A DNA stretch of 54,155 nucleotides from Bacteroidales bacterium (GCA_028277395.1 JANQGJ010000101.1:1-54155), one strand, 5' to 3'; shown: positions 17,214 to 26,021, numbered from the stretch's first letter. Program-made: numbers and translations. Notes: generated from the letters alone by a model not told the origin.

Positions 17214-18674
17214 ATGAACACAGAAATACTGAATCTAAAACCAGCTATCATCTGGCAATATTTTAAAGAGATTCTGGAAATCCCCAGACCATCGAAAAAA
17301 GAGGAAAAAATAATTAAATATCTTCTGGATTTCGGTAATGATCACAATCTTGAAACCATGCAGGATGAAACAGGAAATATTTTGATCAGAAAGCCTGCGA
17401 CTGCCGGAATGGAGAACAGGAAGTCTGTAGTACTCCAAAGCCATATTGATATGGTTTGTGAAAAGAATAGTGATAAAGTACATGATTTTGAGAATGACCC
17501 TATCGAATCGATAATTGATGGAGACTGGGTTACAGCAAACGGTACTACTCTTGGTGCTGATGATGGTATCGGAATAGCTGCTCAGCTTGCAATTCTTGCG
17601 TCAGATGATATCGTACACGGACCAATCGAATGTTTGTTTACAGTTGATGAAGAAACAGGTCTTACCGGTGCTTTTGGGCTAAAACCCGGATTTCTCAAAA
17701 GTGAAATACTATTAAACCTGGATTCAGAAGATGAAGGACAGCTTTTTATTGGATGTGCCGGAGGACAAGATACACAGGCATGGTTACCATTCGACTATGA
17801 AGAAGCTCCTGAAGGTCACACAGCCTTTAAAATAATGGTTTCAGGTTTAAAAGGAGGCCATTCCGGTGATGAGATTGATAAGGGACACGCTAATGCAAAT
17901 AAGATACTCAACAGGTTTTTATGGTGTAAAAAAGACGAGTTTGAAATTAAATTAAACAAATTTGACGGAGGAAACCTAAGAAATGCTATTGCACGTGAAG
18001 CTTTTGCCATAGTACTTGTACCAGAAAATGGTGTGAATGAAATGAAGGAAGCAGTGGCTGAATTCAGGAAAATGAGCAGGGCGGAGTTTAATATTACCGA
18101 GCCTGAAATGGAGATTACAATTGAAGATGTTGATATACCTGAAAAAGTGATTGATGACGAATCTTTCGATGAATTGGTTAACGCAGTTTATGCATGCCCA
18201 CATGGAGTAATAGCTATGTCGCAAAGCATTGACAATTTCGTTGAAACATCAACAAACCTTGCATCAGTTAAATTCCTTGAAGATGAAATACTGATTACAA
18301 CAAGCCAGAGAAGTTCTGTTGAATCTGAAAAGCAGGATATTACAAACATGGTAGTAAGTGTATTTAAGCTTGCCGGGGCAAGAACAAAAACCTCAGACGG
18401 ATATCCTGGATGGACTCCAGATCCGGACTCCGATATAGTCAGAATCACTGTTGAATCCTATAAGAAACTATTTAACACAGATCCTGAAGTTCTTGCAATT
18501 CATGCCGGTCTTGAGTGTGGACTTATTGGTGATAAATATCCTGAAATGGATATGATATCCTTTGGACCAACCATAAAGAGGGCCCATTCTCCCGAAGAGA
18601 AGATCGAGATCGAAACTGTAATTAAATTTTGGGACCTTACCTTAGACGTATTGAAGAATATTCCCACGAAATAA
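17214..18674 (+). CDS. pepD: aminoacyl-histidine dipeptidase (PepD, M20C)
   Basis: A 486-residue zinc peptidase of the M20C family that cleaves Xaa-His dipeptides such as carnosine and other dipeptides. Metal and catalytic motifs appear in order: SHIDMVCEKN (His, Asp), GTTLGADDGIGIA (bridging Asp), DEETGLTGAFGL (catalytic Glu pair), NLDSEDEGQLFIGCAGG and AIHAGLECG near the C-terminus. A lid domain (about 200-390) is inserted. It is probably cytoplasmic, as no signal peptide is seen. It is followed by a large hairpin. Confidence 0.95.
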   Translation: MNTEILNLKPAIIWQYFKEILEIPRPSKKEEKIIKYLLDFGNDHNLETMQDETGNILIRKPATAGMENRKSVVLQSHIDMVCEKNSDKVHDFENDPIESIIDGDWVTANGTTLGADDGIGIAAQLAILASDDIVHGPIECLFTVDEETGLTGAFGLKPGFLKSEILLNLDSEDEGQLFIGCAGGQDTQAWLPFDYEEAPEGHTAFKIMVSGLKGGHSGDEIDKGHANANKILNRFLWCKKDEFEIKLNKFDGGNLRNAIAREAFAIVLVPENGVNEMKEAVAEFRKMSRAEFNITEPEMEITIEDVDIPEKVIDDESFDELVNAVYACPHGVIAMSQSIDNFVETSTNLASVKFLEDEILITTSQRSSVESEKQDITNMVVSVFKLAGARTKTSDGYPGWTPDPDSDIVRITVESYKKLFNTDPEVLAIHAGLECGLIGDKYPEMDMISFGPTIKRAHSPEEKIEIETVIKFWDLTLDVLKNIPTK

Positions 18675-18697
18675 GTATTCATTTATTTGAGATAATG

Positions 18698-18741
18698 CAT
18701 GATCGTTAAATTTTGAGAAGTAAAAAATTTGAGCGATCATG
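18698..18741 (+). repeat. long inverted repeat behind pepD
   Basis: CATGATCG (18698-18705) pairs with CGATCATG (18734-18741), and the stem continues through an A/T-rich inner part with a small bulge to a 7-9 base loop. It could serve as a pepD terminator, but the 3' T tract is weak (GTGTTTCTTTG). It may also be a protein-binding palindrome. Confidence 0.5.
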
Positions 18742-18838
18742 TGTTTCTTTGAAATCACGAGTAGTTTGATCGTAGTACTACAATTAAATGCCAATCGTTT
18801 AAACCTGTTCTCTTAAATCGGCATTGTTATTAATTTTT

Positions 18839-18867
18839 TTGTATTCTTAGAGAATTGGTTAATTTTG
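18839..18867 (+). promoter_or_regulatory. promoter of the pigment-type gene cluster
   Basis: A -33 TTG (18839-18841) and a -7 box TAATTTTG (18860-18867) are 18 bases apart, just before the ATG at 18885. It is the only clear promoter before 20087, so it probably reads the acyltransferase, ammonia-lyase, ketoreductase and ketosynthase genes. Confidence 0.6.
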
Positions 18868-18884
18868 ACAATAATTTTTTACTT

Positions 18885-20027
18885 ATGGATGAACCTAATT
18901 TTGATGCAATAAGGCCTTACAATTTTCAGGAGATTCAGGAAGCTATACCAAGGATTATATCCGACCCTTCTTTTCATGCAATGACAGATTATTTATTTAC
19001 TAAGGAAAAGAAGAAAGAAGTCCTGCAAAATCTCAACAAAGCCAGAACAATAAATGAATTTCAGATTGCATTAACATTACCCGCTGTACAATCTATCTTT
19101 GATAAAACAACTGATGGGATTGAACATTCGGGATTTGAAAATATAGATAAAACCAAATCCTACGTTTATCTTGCAAATCACAGAGACATAGTACTTGATT
19201 CTTCAATCCTTGGAGCAGTGTTATTACAACTTGGATTTAACACCCCTAAAACAACATGGGGTAGTAATTTAATGGTGTCTCCGCTTATTGTTGACCTTGG
19301 AAAGTCGAATCAAATGATCACCGTTTTCAGAGAAGGCAGCCCAAAAGAATTATTACAGAATTCACAAAGGTTATCTTCTTTTATCAGAAAATCCATTATG
19401 GAAGAAAATAAGCCGGTCTGGATTGCACACAGAAAAGGCAGGTCAAAAACCGGGAGTGATAAAACTGACGTCAGCATACTTAAAATGCTTACTCTTTCCG
19501 GGAATACAGGGGTAGTAAACAAAATATCAGAGTTAAATATTACACCAGTAACCATAAGTTATGAGTGGGAACCTTGCGATGCCATGAAAGTAAGAGAGAT
19601 CTATCTCTCTAAAGACAACACTTATATTAAGAGTGCTGATGAAGATTTTAACAGCATCCTGGGAGGATTAACCAGTGATAAAGGCAGAGTACATATTTCC
19701 ATGGGAATACCAATTAATGATGAACTTTTAAAAATTGATAATACGGGAATCAACAACAACGAGTTCATAAACATTGTTGCAGAAATTGTTGACAAACAGA
19801 TTTATAATAATTACTGGCTATGGCCTTCAAATTATCTGGCATATGATCTGCTGAATAATTCAACTCATTATGCAGACAAGTATGATGAGAATACGAAACA
19901 AAAACTTGAAGAACGGTATAAATCAACAACTGAGATAACTAAACACGATAATAAAGATATACGTGAGTTATTCCTGTTGCTTTATGCCAACCCCGTAATT
20001 AACAGACTGAAGTACAAACAGAAATAA
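18885..20027 (+). CDS. PlsC/PlsB-like acyltransferase
   Basis: About 380 residues from the ATG at 18885. A TTG start at 18855 is possible on paper, but it lies upstream of the -7 box TAATTTTG and would not be transcribed. Acyltransferase blocks are visible: NHRDIVLD (block I, with six positions between His and the second Asp in place of HX4D), VFREGSPKELL...FIRKSI (block II) and PVWIAHRKGRSKTGSD (block III, resembling the EGR.K motif). Such proteins acylate glycerol-phosphate or similar acceptors at the membrane. Bacteroidota pigment (aryl polyene/flexirubin) clusters often carry this type next to the ammonia-lyase gene, as here. Confidence 0.75.
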   Translation: MDEPNFDAIRPYNFQEIQEAIPRIISDPSFHAMTDYLFTKEKKKEVLQNLNKARTINEFQIALTLPAVQSIFDKTTDGIEHSGFENIDKTKSYVYLANHRDIVLDSSILGAVLLQLGFNTPKTTWGSNLMVSPLIVDLGKSNQMITVFREGSPKELLQNSQRLSSFIRKSIMEENKPVWIAHRKGRSKTGSDKTDVSILKMLTLSGNTGVVNKISELNITPVTISYEWEPCDAMKVREIYLSKDNTYIKSADEDFNSILGGLTSDKGRVHISMGIPINDELLKIDNTGINNNEFINIVAEIVDKQIYNNYWLWPSNYLAYDLLNNSTHYADKYDENTKQKLEERYKSTTEITKHDNKDIRELFLLLYANPVINRLKYKQK

Positions 20028-20029
20028 TT

Positions 20030-20080
20030 ATGAGTAATAATCTTTTAAAAGGATTTAATTCGTATTATTCGACAATTTAA
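20030..20080 (+). CDS. possible 16-residue leader peptide
   Basis: A 16-codon frame (MSNNLLKGFNSYYSTI) begins 2 bases after the acyltransferase stop and ends 6 bases before the ammonia-lyase start. It fills the gap almost completely and could couple translation of the two genes, but so short a frame can arise by chance. Confidence 0.2.
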   Translation: MSNNLLKGFNSYYSTI

Positions 20081-20086
20081 CTACAG

Positions 20087-21628
20087 ATGGTAACCATTTC
20101 AAAAGAGCCATTACATACTAAAGACTACAGGAAAATACTATTTGATAACGAAGGTATATCTATTAGTTCTGAAACCATTAATGACGTTGAGAAATGCTTT
20201 GAATTTCTTTATGAATTCTCCAGGAATAAGATTATATATGGCGTAAATACGGGCCTGGGACCAATGGCCCAATACAAAATTGAAGATGAAAACCAGATAG
20301 ATCTTCAGTACAATCTTATAAGGAGTCACGCAGCCGGTACCGGAATGCCACTTAATTCACTTTATGTTCGTGCTGCAATGATATCCAGACTTAAAAGTTT
20401 GTCATTGGGATATTCCGGTGTTCATCCTGACTCAATAGAGTTAATTGCAAGGTTGATAAATAAAGATATCACACCAGTTATTCCTGAGCATGGAGGAGTG
20501 GGTGCAAGTGGTGATCTGGTTCAATTATCACATTTGGCTTTGGTTCTGATAGGTGAAGGTGAAGTGATTTATAGAGGAGTTCAACAAGAAACAAAAGAAG
20601 TATTTTCAAGAATTGGGATACTTCCTTTAAAAATAAAATTACGTGAAGGACTTGGATTAATAAACGGAACTTCGGTTATGTCGGGTATTGGTATACTTAA
20701 CATACTTTACTCAAAAAATATTGTCAACTGGTCACTAATCGCATCGTCAATGATCAATGAACTGGTAGAATCCTTTGATGATCATTTTTCAGTTGTACTA
20801 AATGAAGTAAAAAAACATACGGGACAACAGGTTATAGCAAAAACCATGAGAGATATTCTTTGTGATAGTTCCATGATAAAAAAGCGTGATGATCACCTGT
20901 TTAACGGTAAGGTAGAAGAAAAAATATTTAAACAAAAAATTCAGGAATATTATTCATTAAGATGTGTACCACAGATTCTTGGCCCGGTTTATGACACCAT
21001 AAACAATGCAGAATCGGTACTTGTTAATGAAATAAACTCAGTAAATGACAACCCTGTTGTTGATATGAACAGCCAACAGGTTTATCATGGAGGAAATTTT
21101 CACGGAGATTATGTTTCATTTGAAATGGACAAGTTAAAAGCTTCCATAACAAAACTTTCGATGTTGGCAGAACGGCAGTTGAATTTCTTAATGAATAACA
21201 GGTTAAACGATATACTTCCTCCATTCGTAAATTTAGGTACATTAGGTTTAAATCTTGGAATGCAGGGAGCACAATTTACTGCCACTTCAACAGTAGCAGA
21301 AAATCAAACCCTTGCAAATCCCATGTATGTTCATAGTATACCTAGCAATAATGACAATCAGGATATTGTTAGTATGGGTACAAACTCTGCTTTACTGGCA
21401 AAAAAAGTTATTGACAATACTTTTGAAGTATTAGCTATTGAGTTCATTACATTAATTCAGGCGATTGATTATTTAAAAATTGATAAAAGAATTGGATCAA
21501 AATCACAACAGGTTTATAAACAACTTCGTTCAATCGTGCCTAAATTTATTGATGACAAACCAAAATACGGAGATATCAATAAAATAACAGATTATTTAAA
21601 ACAAAACAACCCCAATATTTTACATTAA
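20087..21628 (+). CDS. aromatic amino acid ammonia-lyase, probably tyrosine ammonia-lyase
   Basis: A 513-residue MIO-enzyme of the HutH/TAL group. The Ala-Ser-Gly triad that forms the MIO cofactor is residues 140-142 (GGVGASGDL). Other active-site segments are YGVNTGLGPMAQY, NLIRSHAAGTG, QYNL, REGLGLINGTS and HSIPSNNDNQDIVSMG. As recalled, these segments closely match the tyrosine ammonia-lyase of Flavobacterium johnsoniae and are less like histidine-degrading HutH. No hut genes are nearby; instead it is followed by ketoreductase, ketosynthase and ACP genes. The likely job is tyrosine to p-coumarate as the starter unit for an aryl-polyene/flexirubin pigment. Histidine as substrate is not excluded. 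Confidence 0.85.
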   Translation: MVTISKEPLHTKDYRKILFDNEGISISSETINDVEKCFEFLYEFSRNKIIYGVNTGLGPMAQYKIEDENQIDLQYNLIRSHAAGTGMPLNSLYVRAAMISRLKSLSLGYSGVHPDSIELIARLINKDITPVIPEHGGVGASGDLVQLSHLALVLIGEGEVIYRGVQQETKEVFSRIGILPLKIKLREGLGLINGTSVMSGIGILNILYSKNIVNWSLIASSMINELVESFDDHFSVVLNEVKKHTGQQVIAKTMRDILCDSSMIKKRDDHLFNGKVEEKIFKQKIQEYYSLRCVPQILGPVYDTINNAESVLVNEINSVNDNPVVDMNSQQVYHGGNFHGDYVSFEMDKLKASITKLSMLAERQLNFLMNNRLNDILPPFVNLGTLGLNLGMQGAQFTATSTVAENQTLANPMYVHSIPSNNDNQDIVSMGTNSALLAKKVIDNTFEVLAIEFITLIQAIDYLKIDKRIGSKSQQVYKQLRSIVPKFIDDKPKYGDINKITDYLKQNNPNILH

Positions 21629-21639
21629 ATTTGATGATT

Positions 21640-22368
21640 ATGAAAAATGCTTTAGTTACAGGCGGATCAGGAGGAATTGGTAGCGCCATATGTAAAAAAT
21701 TAGCAGATTCAGGGTTTAATGTATTAATACATTATAACAGTAATAAAGAAGCTGCCAGCAGGGTATTAAGTGAGATATCAACAACTGGTGGAAATGCAGG
21801 CTTAATGCAGTTTGATATTACGAAAGGTGAGGAAATAAGCAATGCAATAGAGATGTGGAAACAAGATAATCCTGATAATTATATATCGGTTGTTGTTAAT
21901 AATGCAGGCATCTCAAAGGATGTACTCATGGTATGGATGGAAGAAAATGACTGGAACAGTGTTATCGAAACTAATTTAAAAAGTTTCTACAATATTACTA
22001 CATGCCTGTTAAAGGATATGATACTTAACAAATGGGGGAGAATAGTAAGTGTTGTTTCATTATCAGGGATCAAAGGATTACCGGGACAAACAAATTATTC
22101 TGCTGCCAAAGCCGGAGTAATTGGAGCCAGTAAAGCACTTGCCCAGGAAGTCGGGAAAAAAAACATAACCGTAAATGCTGTTGCTCCGGGATATATAAGA
22201 ACAGATATGGTATCGGGTCTTGATGAAAAGCAGTTAAAAAAACTTATTCCGGTAAACAGGTTTGGCAAACCTGAAGAAGTTGCAGATCTTGTATCGTTTC
22301 TTACGAGTGATGAGGCTGCGTATATTACAGGCGAAGTAATAAATATAAATGGTGGATTATATACATAA
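21640..22368 (+). CDS. 3-oxoacyl-ACP reductase (FabG-like)
   Basis: About 242 residues from ATG 21640 (ATG 21634 and TTG 21631 are alternatives). It is a short-chain dehydrogenase: cofactor motif TGGSGGIG, NNAGIS, catalytic Ser in VVSLSGIKG, Tyr and Lys in YSAAKAG, and C-terminal GEVININGG. It reduces the beta-keto group during chain extension. Immediate neighbours are the ammonia-lyase gene (a few bases upstream) and a ketosynthase gene (6 bases downstream), so it probably serves the pigment pathway and not bulk fatty-acid synthesis. Confidence 0.9.
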   Translation: MKNALVTGGSGGIGSAICKKLADSGFNVLIHYNSNKEAASRVLSEISTTGGNAGLMQFDITKGEEISNAIEMWKQDNPDNYISVVVNNAGISKDVLMVWMEENDWNSVIETNLKSFYNITTCLLKDMILNKWGRIVSVVSLSGIKGLPGQTNYSAAKAGVIGASKALAQEVGKKNITVNAVAPGYIRTDMVSGLDEKQLKKLIPVNRFGKPEEVADLVSFLTSDEAAYITGEVININGGLYT

Positions 22369-22374
22369 AAGATT

Positions 22375-23592
22375 ATGAACAGAGTTGTGATAACTGGAAT
22401 GGGTATATATTCAACTATTGGGTATAATCTTGATGAAGTTACCAAATCTTTATATGAAGGGCGCTCAGGAATTGTATTGGATTCTTCAAGAAAAGACCTG
22501 GGATTCAGATCAGCCTTAACAGGTAAAATTGATCAGCCTAAACTAAAAAAAGAATTACCCAGGAGAATGAGAGTAGGTCTCGCCGAACAAGGTGAATATG
22601 CCTATATGGCAACAATAGAAGCTCTTAGAAATGCCGGCATTGATGAATCTTTCCTGGACAATAATGAAGTTGGGATTTTTTATGGTAATGATAGTTCATC
22701 GACAGCTGTAATAAGTGCTGCCGATATTATCAGGGAGAAGAAAGATACAATGCTTGTAGGTTCGGCATCAATATTCCAGTCCATGAATTCAACAGTATCT
22801 ATGAATCTCAGTGTTATACTTAGGCTTAAAGGTATTAACTTCACAGTTAGCGGTGCATGTGCCAGCGGTTCACATTCCATTGGTATGGGATATCTGATGA
22901 TCAAACAAGGATTACAGGATACCATAATATGTGGAGGAGCACAGGAAATAAATGCTCTTTCAATGGGAAATTTCGACGCATTAAATGCATTCTCTGTACG
23001 AGAAGACTCACCTGAAAAAGCATCCAGACCTTTTGACAGAGACAGAGATGGATTAGTGCCAAGTGGTGGTGGAGCTACAATCATTCTTGAAAACTATGAC
23101 AGTGCTGTTAAAAGAGGTGCTCCTATTCTTGGTGAAATATTAGGATATGGATTTTCCTCAAACGGCGATCATATTTCGGTTCCGAATGTTGATGGCCCTG
23201 TGCGTTCTTTGATTAGAGCTCTGAAAGATGCTAAACTGAATCCTGATGAAATTGACTATCTGAATGCTCATGCTACATCGACCCCTGTTGGTGACTTAAA
23301 TGAAGCAAAAGCTATCTACAAGGTTTTTAATAAGGGAAGAGTTCCAGTTAGTTCAACAAAAGGAATGACCGGTCATGAAATGTGGATGGGAGGAGCAAGT
23401 GAAATTATTTATTCCATGTTAATGGCAAAGAATTCTTTTATTGCACCAAACCTGAATTTTGAAAATCCTGACGAACATAGTGCAAAACTCAATATAATAT
23501 CCAAAACAACAAATGTAAAAATCAACACTTTCTTATCTAACTCTTTTGGTTTTGGAGGGACCAACTCTACGCTCATTGTTCGCAACTTGTAA
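22375..23592 (+). CDS. beta-ketoacyl-ACP synthase (KAS I/II type)
   Basis: A 405-residue thiolase-fold condensing enzyme. The Cys-His-His triad is C162 (SGACASGSH), H299 (NAHATSTPVGD) and H334 (TKGMTGHEMWMGG), with the conserved Lys in SSTKG, so it should be able to condense. The final SFGFGGTN glycine loop is present. It would extend an aryl starter with malonyl-ACP. Only one ketosynthase is present; aryl-polyene systems usually also have a chain-length-factor partner, which is not in this window. A terminator and a new promoter follow before the ACP gene. Confidence 0.93.
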   Translation: MNRVVITGMGIYSTIGYNLDEVTKSLYEGRSGIVLDSSRKDLGFRSALTGKIDQPKLKKELPRRMRVGLAEQGEYAYMATIEALRNAGIDESFLDNNEVGIFYGNDSSSTAVISAADIIREKKDTMLVGSASIFQSMNSTVSMNLSVILRLKGINFTVSGACASGSHSIGMGYLMIKQGLQDTIICGGAQEINALSMGNFDALNAFSVREDSPEKASRPFDRDRDGLVPSGGGATIILENYDSAVKRGAPILGEILGYGFSSNGDHISVPNVDGPVRSLIRALKDAKLNPDEIDYLNAHATSTPVGDLNEAKAIYKVFNKGRVPVSSTKGMTGHEMWMGGASEIIYSMLMAKNSFIAPNLNFENPDEHSAKLNIISKTTNVKINTFLSNSFGFGGTNSTLIVRNL

Positions 23593-23617
23593 TTTGTTAT
23601 TATTATTATAAAACTCA

Positions 23618-23650
23618 ATGTAGTAAAAACTACATACTTTGGTAGTTTTT
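23618..23650 (+). terminator. terminator with competing hairpin between ketosynthase and ACP
   Basis: AAAAACTAC (23625-23633) pairs with GTAGTTTTT (23642-23650) to give a terminator-like stem ending in five T. A second stem, ATGTAGT (23618-23624) with ACTACAT (23629-23635), uses some of the same bases, so the two cannot form together, as in an attenuator. Confidence 0.5.
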
Positions 23651-23675
23651 AACAGAATTGTAAAAAAAATATTAC

Positions 23676-23683
23676 TAATTTTG
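23676..23683 (+). promoter_or_regulatory. -7 box before the ACP gene
   Basis: TAATTTTG lies 30 bases before the ACP start codon and downstream of the terminator hairpin. The nearest TTG (23658-23660) is only 15 bases upstream, so the -33 part is weak. Confidence 0.45.
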
Positions 23684-23713
23684 CGATCAATTTTTTTCAA
23701 CCGCAGTTAGAAA

Positions 23714-23959
23714 ATGGGCATAGAAGAAGTAAAAGAGAAAGTAAATGAATTCCTCATCGAAGAATTCGAACTGGAAGAATCGCAACTTGTTCCAACTGCA
23801 ATAATGAAAGATGATCTTGATATCGAAAGTCTTGATTTTGTTGATATTGCTGTAATAGTTGAAAAAGATTTCAAAATAAAAGTTACCAGTGAGGAAATCC
23901 AGAAAATTATTAAACTGGAAGATCTTTACAATTATATCTTTGAACATTACCAAAACTAA
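23714..23959 (+). CDS. acyl carrier protein
   Basis: An 81-residue acidic helical protein. The 4'-phosphopantetheine attachment site is S39 in DLDIESLDFVDI (the canonical DSL has become ESL). The N-terminal helix (EEVKEKVNEFLIEEF) and the ending EDLYNYIFEHYQ fit the four-helix ACP fold. It carries the growing chain for the neighbouring ketosynthase and reductase. The stop codon overlaps the next start codon (TAATG), so translation is coupled to the LpxL-like acyltransferase gene. It differs from a typical AcpP (DSLDTVE motif), consistent with a dedicated pathway ACP. Confidence 0.9.
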   Translation: MGIEEVKEKVNEFLIEEFELEESQLVPTAIMKDDLDIESLDFVDIAVIVEKDFKIKVTSEEIQKIIKLEDLYNYIFEHYQN

Positions 23960-24867
23960 TGTCCACCTGGAAAGGCAAAACGAGGGGTGGATTGACCGGT
24001 TACCGGATTTTCCTGTTTCTACTTGAAAATTTTAATATAAAAGCAGCCTATTTCCTGTTGTATTATGTTGCAATGTACTATGTGTTGTTTGCAGGAAAGG
24101 CACGTAAACCTATGTTCTTTTATTTCAAAAAAATACATGGATTCAACACATTAAAATCCTGGTTCTATTTATACAGGAACAACATTACCTTTGGCAAAAC
24201 TATAATTGATAAAGTTGTATTAATGGCTGGATTTCCAAACAGGTTTTCCTTTGAATTAATTGGAGAGCAGTATATTAGGCAAATGGCTGATGCTAACGGA
24301 GGGCTTATAATTGGTGCACATATTGGTAACTGGGAAATTGCCGGACACATGCTCCAAAGAATTGACAAGACGGTTCATATTGTAATGATTGATGCTGAAT
24401 ATCAGAAAATTAAAAAACTTCTTGATAATGTTATGACAGAAAAGAAAATGAATATAATTCATATTTCTGACGATATGTCTCATCTTTATAAAATTAAAGA
24501 AGCATTGCAAGCCAATGAGATTGTCGCAATCCATGGTGACAGATTTTTACCTGGATCAAAAGTAATGAGATGCAATTTTATGGGCAAGATGGCTGATTTT
24601 CCTACCGGTCCGTTCTACATTGCAATGAAATATAACAAACCTGTAACCTATGTTTCAGCAATAAAAGTTGATAATAACCACTACAGGTTAACTGCAACTA
24701 AACCTGTACTATACAGCAACTCCGGGAAGCTGGAGATAAGAAAGAACACTCTTCGTAAAATGCTAACCGATTACATCTGCCAGCTTGAAACTACTTTAAA
24801 CAGGCATCCTGAACAATGGTTTAATTATTACTATTTTTGGGGTAAATACAATAATGATTATGAATAA
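23959..24867 (+). CDS. LpxL/HtrB-like lipid acyltransferase
   Basis: A 302-residue membrane-associated acyltransferase of the lauroyl/myristoyl transferase group. The HX4E motif is H121-E126 (GAHIGNWE), and HGDRFLPGSKVM and FMGKMADFPTGPFYIA match later family blocks. An N-terminal hydrophobic helix (AAYFLLYYVAMYYVLF) anchors it. Aryl-polyene clusters contain such enzymes, thought to move the finished acyl chain from ACP to a lipid acceptor. It overlaps the ACP gene by 1 base and the methyltransferase gene by 14 bases, which argues for one translationally coupled unit. Confidence 0.85.
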   Translation: MSTWKGKTRGGLTGYRIFLFLLENFNIKAAYFLLYYVAMYYVLFAGKARKPMFFYFKKIHGFNTLKSWFYLYRNNITFGKTIIDKVVLMAGFPNRFSFELIGEQYIRQMADANGGLIIGAHIGNWEIAGHMLQRIDKTVHIVMIDAEYQKIKKLLDNVMTEKKMNIIHISDDMSHLYKIKEALQANEIVAIHGDRFLPGSKVMRCNFMGKMADFPTGPFYIAMKYNKPVTYVSAIKVDNNHYRLTATKPVLYSNSGKLEIRKNTLRKMLTDYICQLETTLNRHPEQWFNYYYFWGKYNNDYE

Positions 24868-25930
24868 TTTTGGTTCTGACTCCAAATCAGCAATACAAGC
24901 AAAATTTGACGCACAAAAAATAGCCTTTGCTCCAATAATGTTCCAGGCAGCCAGAGCTTTGAGAAATCTTGGCATCCTTGATTTCATGCTAAAAAACAGA
25001 AAAACAGGTCTTGAACCGGAACAGATAGCAAAAGAACTGGACTTACCTGTTTACGGAGTAAAAGTATTGCTGGAGGCCGGTTTGAGTATGGAATTGGTAC
25101 TGATGAAAAATAATAAGTATTTTATCAGCAAAACCGGTTACTTCATTCAAAGCGATGAATTAACAAAGGTTAATATGGATTTTACAAATGATGTAAACTA
25201 TGAAGGAATGTTGCATCTCGAAAAATCGATAATTAATGGAAAACCTGAAGGTTTAAAAGTATTTGGAAACTGGAATACAATCTATGAGGCACTGTCGGAA
25301 TTACCGTCAAACGTAAGAAAGAGCTGGTTTGCATTTGATCACTTTTATTCGGATAATGCATTTCCTGAGATCCTTACATATATCCAGAAGGAAGATGAAC
25401 ATGTTAAAATACTTGATATTGGCGGAAATACAGGAAGATTTTCTATTTATTGTGCTAAAAACACAGATAATATTGATCTTACAATCCTTGATCTGCCCGG
25501 GCAGATTGAAGAAGCGAAAAGAAATATTTCCAATGCCGGTCTTAGCAAAAGAATCTCAACCAAAGCTATAAATTTACTTGATGATTCAATTCCAATTCCT
25601 ACAGGTTATAACATAATCTGGATGAGCCAGTTTTTAGACTGTTTTTCTCAGACTGAAATACTTAGCCTGCTCAGCAGGTCATATGATGCAATTGATAATA
25701 ATGGTTCTGTATATATTCTTGAAACTTACTGGGATAAGCAGAAGTTTCAGGCATCTACATATAGTTTACATGCCACATCATTATATTTCACAGCTATGGC
25801 TAATGGCAACAGCCAGATGTATCATTCAGAGGATATGATTAAACTTGTAGAAAATGCAGGGTTATACATTGACGAGGTAATTGAAGATATTGGAGTAAGC
25901 CATACCCTGTTTATTTGTAAAAAAAAATAA
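24854..25930 (+). CDS. O-methyltransferase-like SAM-dependent methyltransferase
   Basis: A 358-residue protein with an N-terminal winged-helix dimerisation domain (about 20-110, ALRNLGILDFML...EQIAKELDL) and a C-terminal Rossmann methyltransferase domain (about 175-358). SAM motif I is ILDIGGNTGRF, followed by TILDLPGQ and the WMSQFLD region. The build resembles plant-type and polyketide O-methyltransferases. In flexirubin and aryl-polyene clusters such enzymes modify the aryl head group; that is the likely but unproven role here. It is the last gene of the run, and its stop codon lies inside one of two 28-bp direct repeats. Confidence 0.82.
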   Translation: MIMNNFGSDSKSAIQAKFDAQKIAFAPIMFQAARALRNLGILDFMLKNRKTGLEPEQIAKELDLPVYGVKVLLEAGLSMELVLMKNNKYFISKTGYFIQSDELTKVNMDFTNDVNYEGMLHLEKSIINGKPEGLKVFGNWNTIYEALSELPSNVRKSWFAFDHFYSDNAFPEILTYIQKEDEHVKILDIGGNTGRFSIYCAKNTDNIDLTILDLPGQIEEAKRNISNAGLSKRISTKAINLLDDSIPIPTGYNIIWMSQFLDCFSQTEILSLLSRSYDAIDNNGSVYILETYWDKQKFQASTYSLHATSLYFTAMANGNSQMYHSEDMIKLVENAGLYIDEVIEDIGVSHTLFICKKK

Positions 25931-25952
25931 TTAAGTAATCCCGTTTTTTCTC
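25925..25952 (+). repeat. 28-bp direct repeat, copy 1
   Basis: It matches 27100-27127 at 26 of 28 positions and contains the stop codon of the methyltransferase gene. The copies flank the IS982 element and would be about 130 bases apart without it. They share the core AATCCCGTTTTTTCTC. Confidence 0.8.
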
Positions 25953-26021
25953 CTGTTTTCCGTGTAGGACACCCAAATTAATAACAAATAATGACTTAAT
26001 ATGCTGATTTATCAGCTAATA

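Noticed and set aside
18855..18884. TTG start for the PlsC-like gene
   Set aside because: The -7 box TAATTTTG (18860-18867) lies inside this extension, and the ATG at 18885 has a sensible short leader, so the extra ten residues are not expected to be translated.
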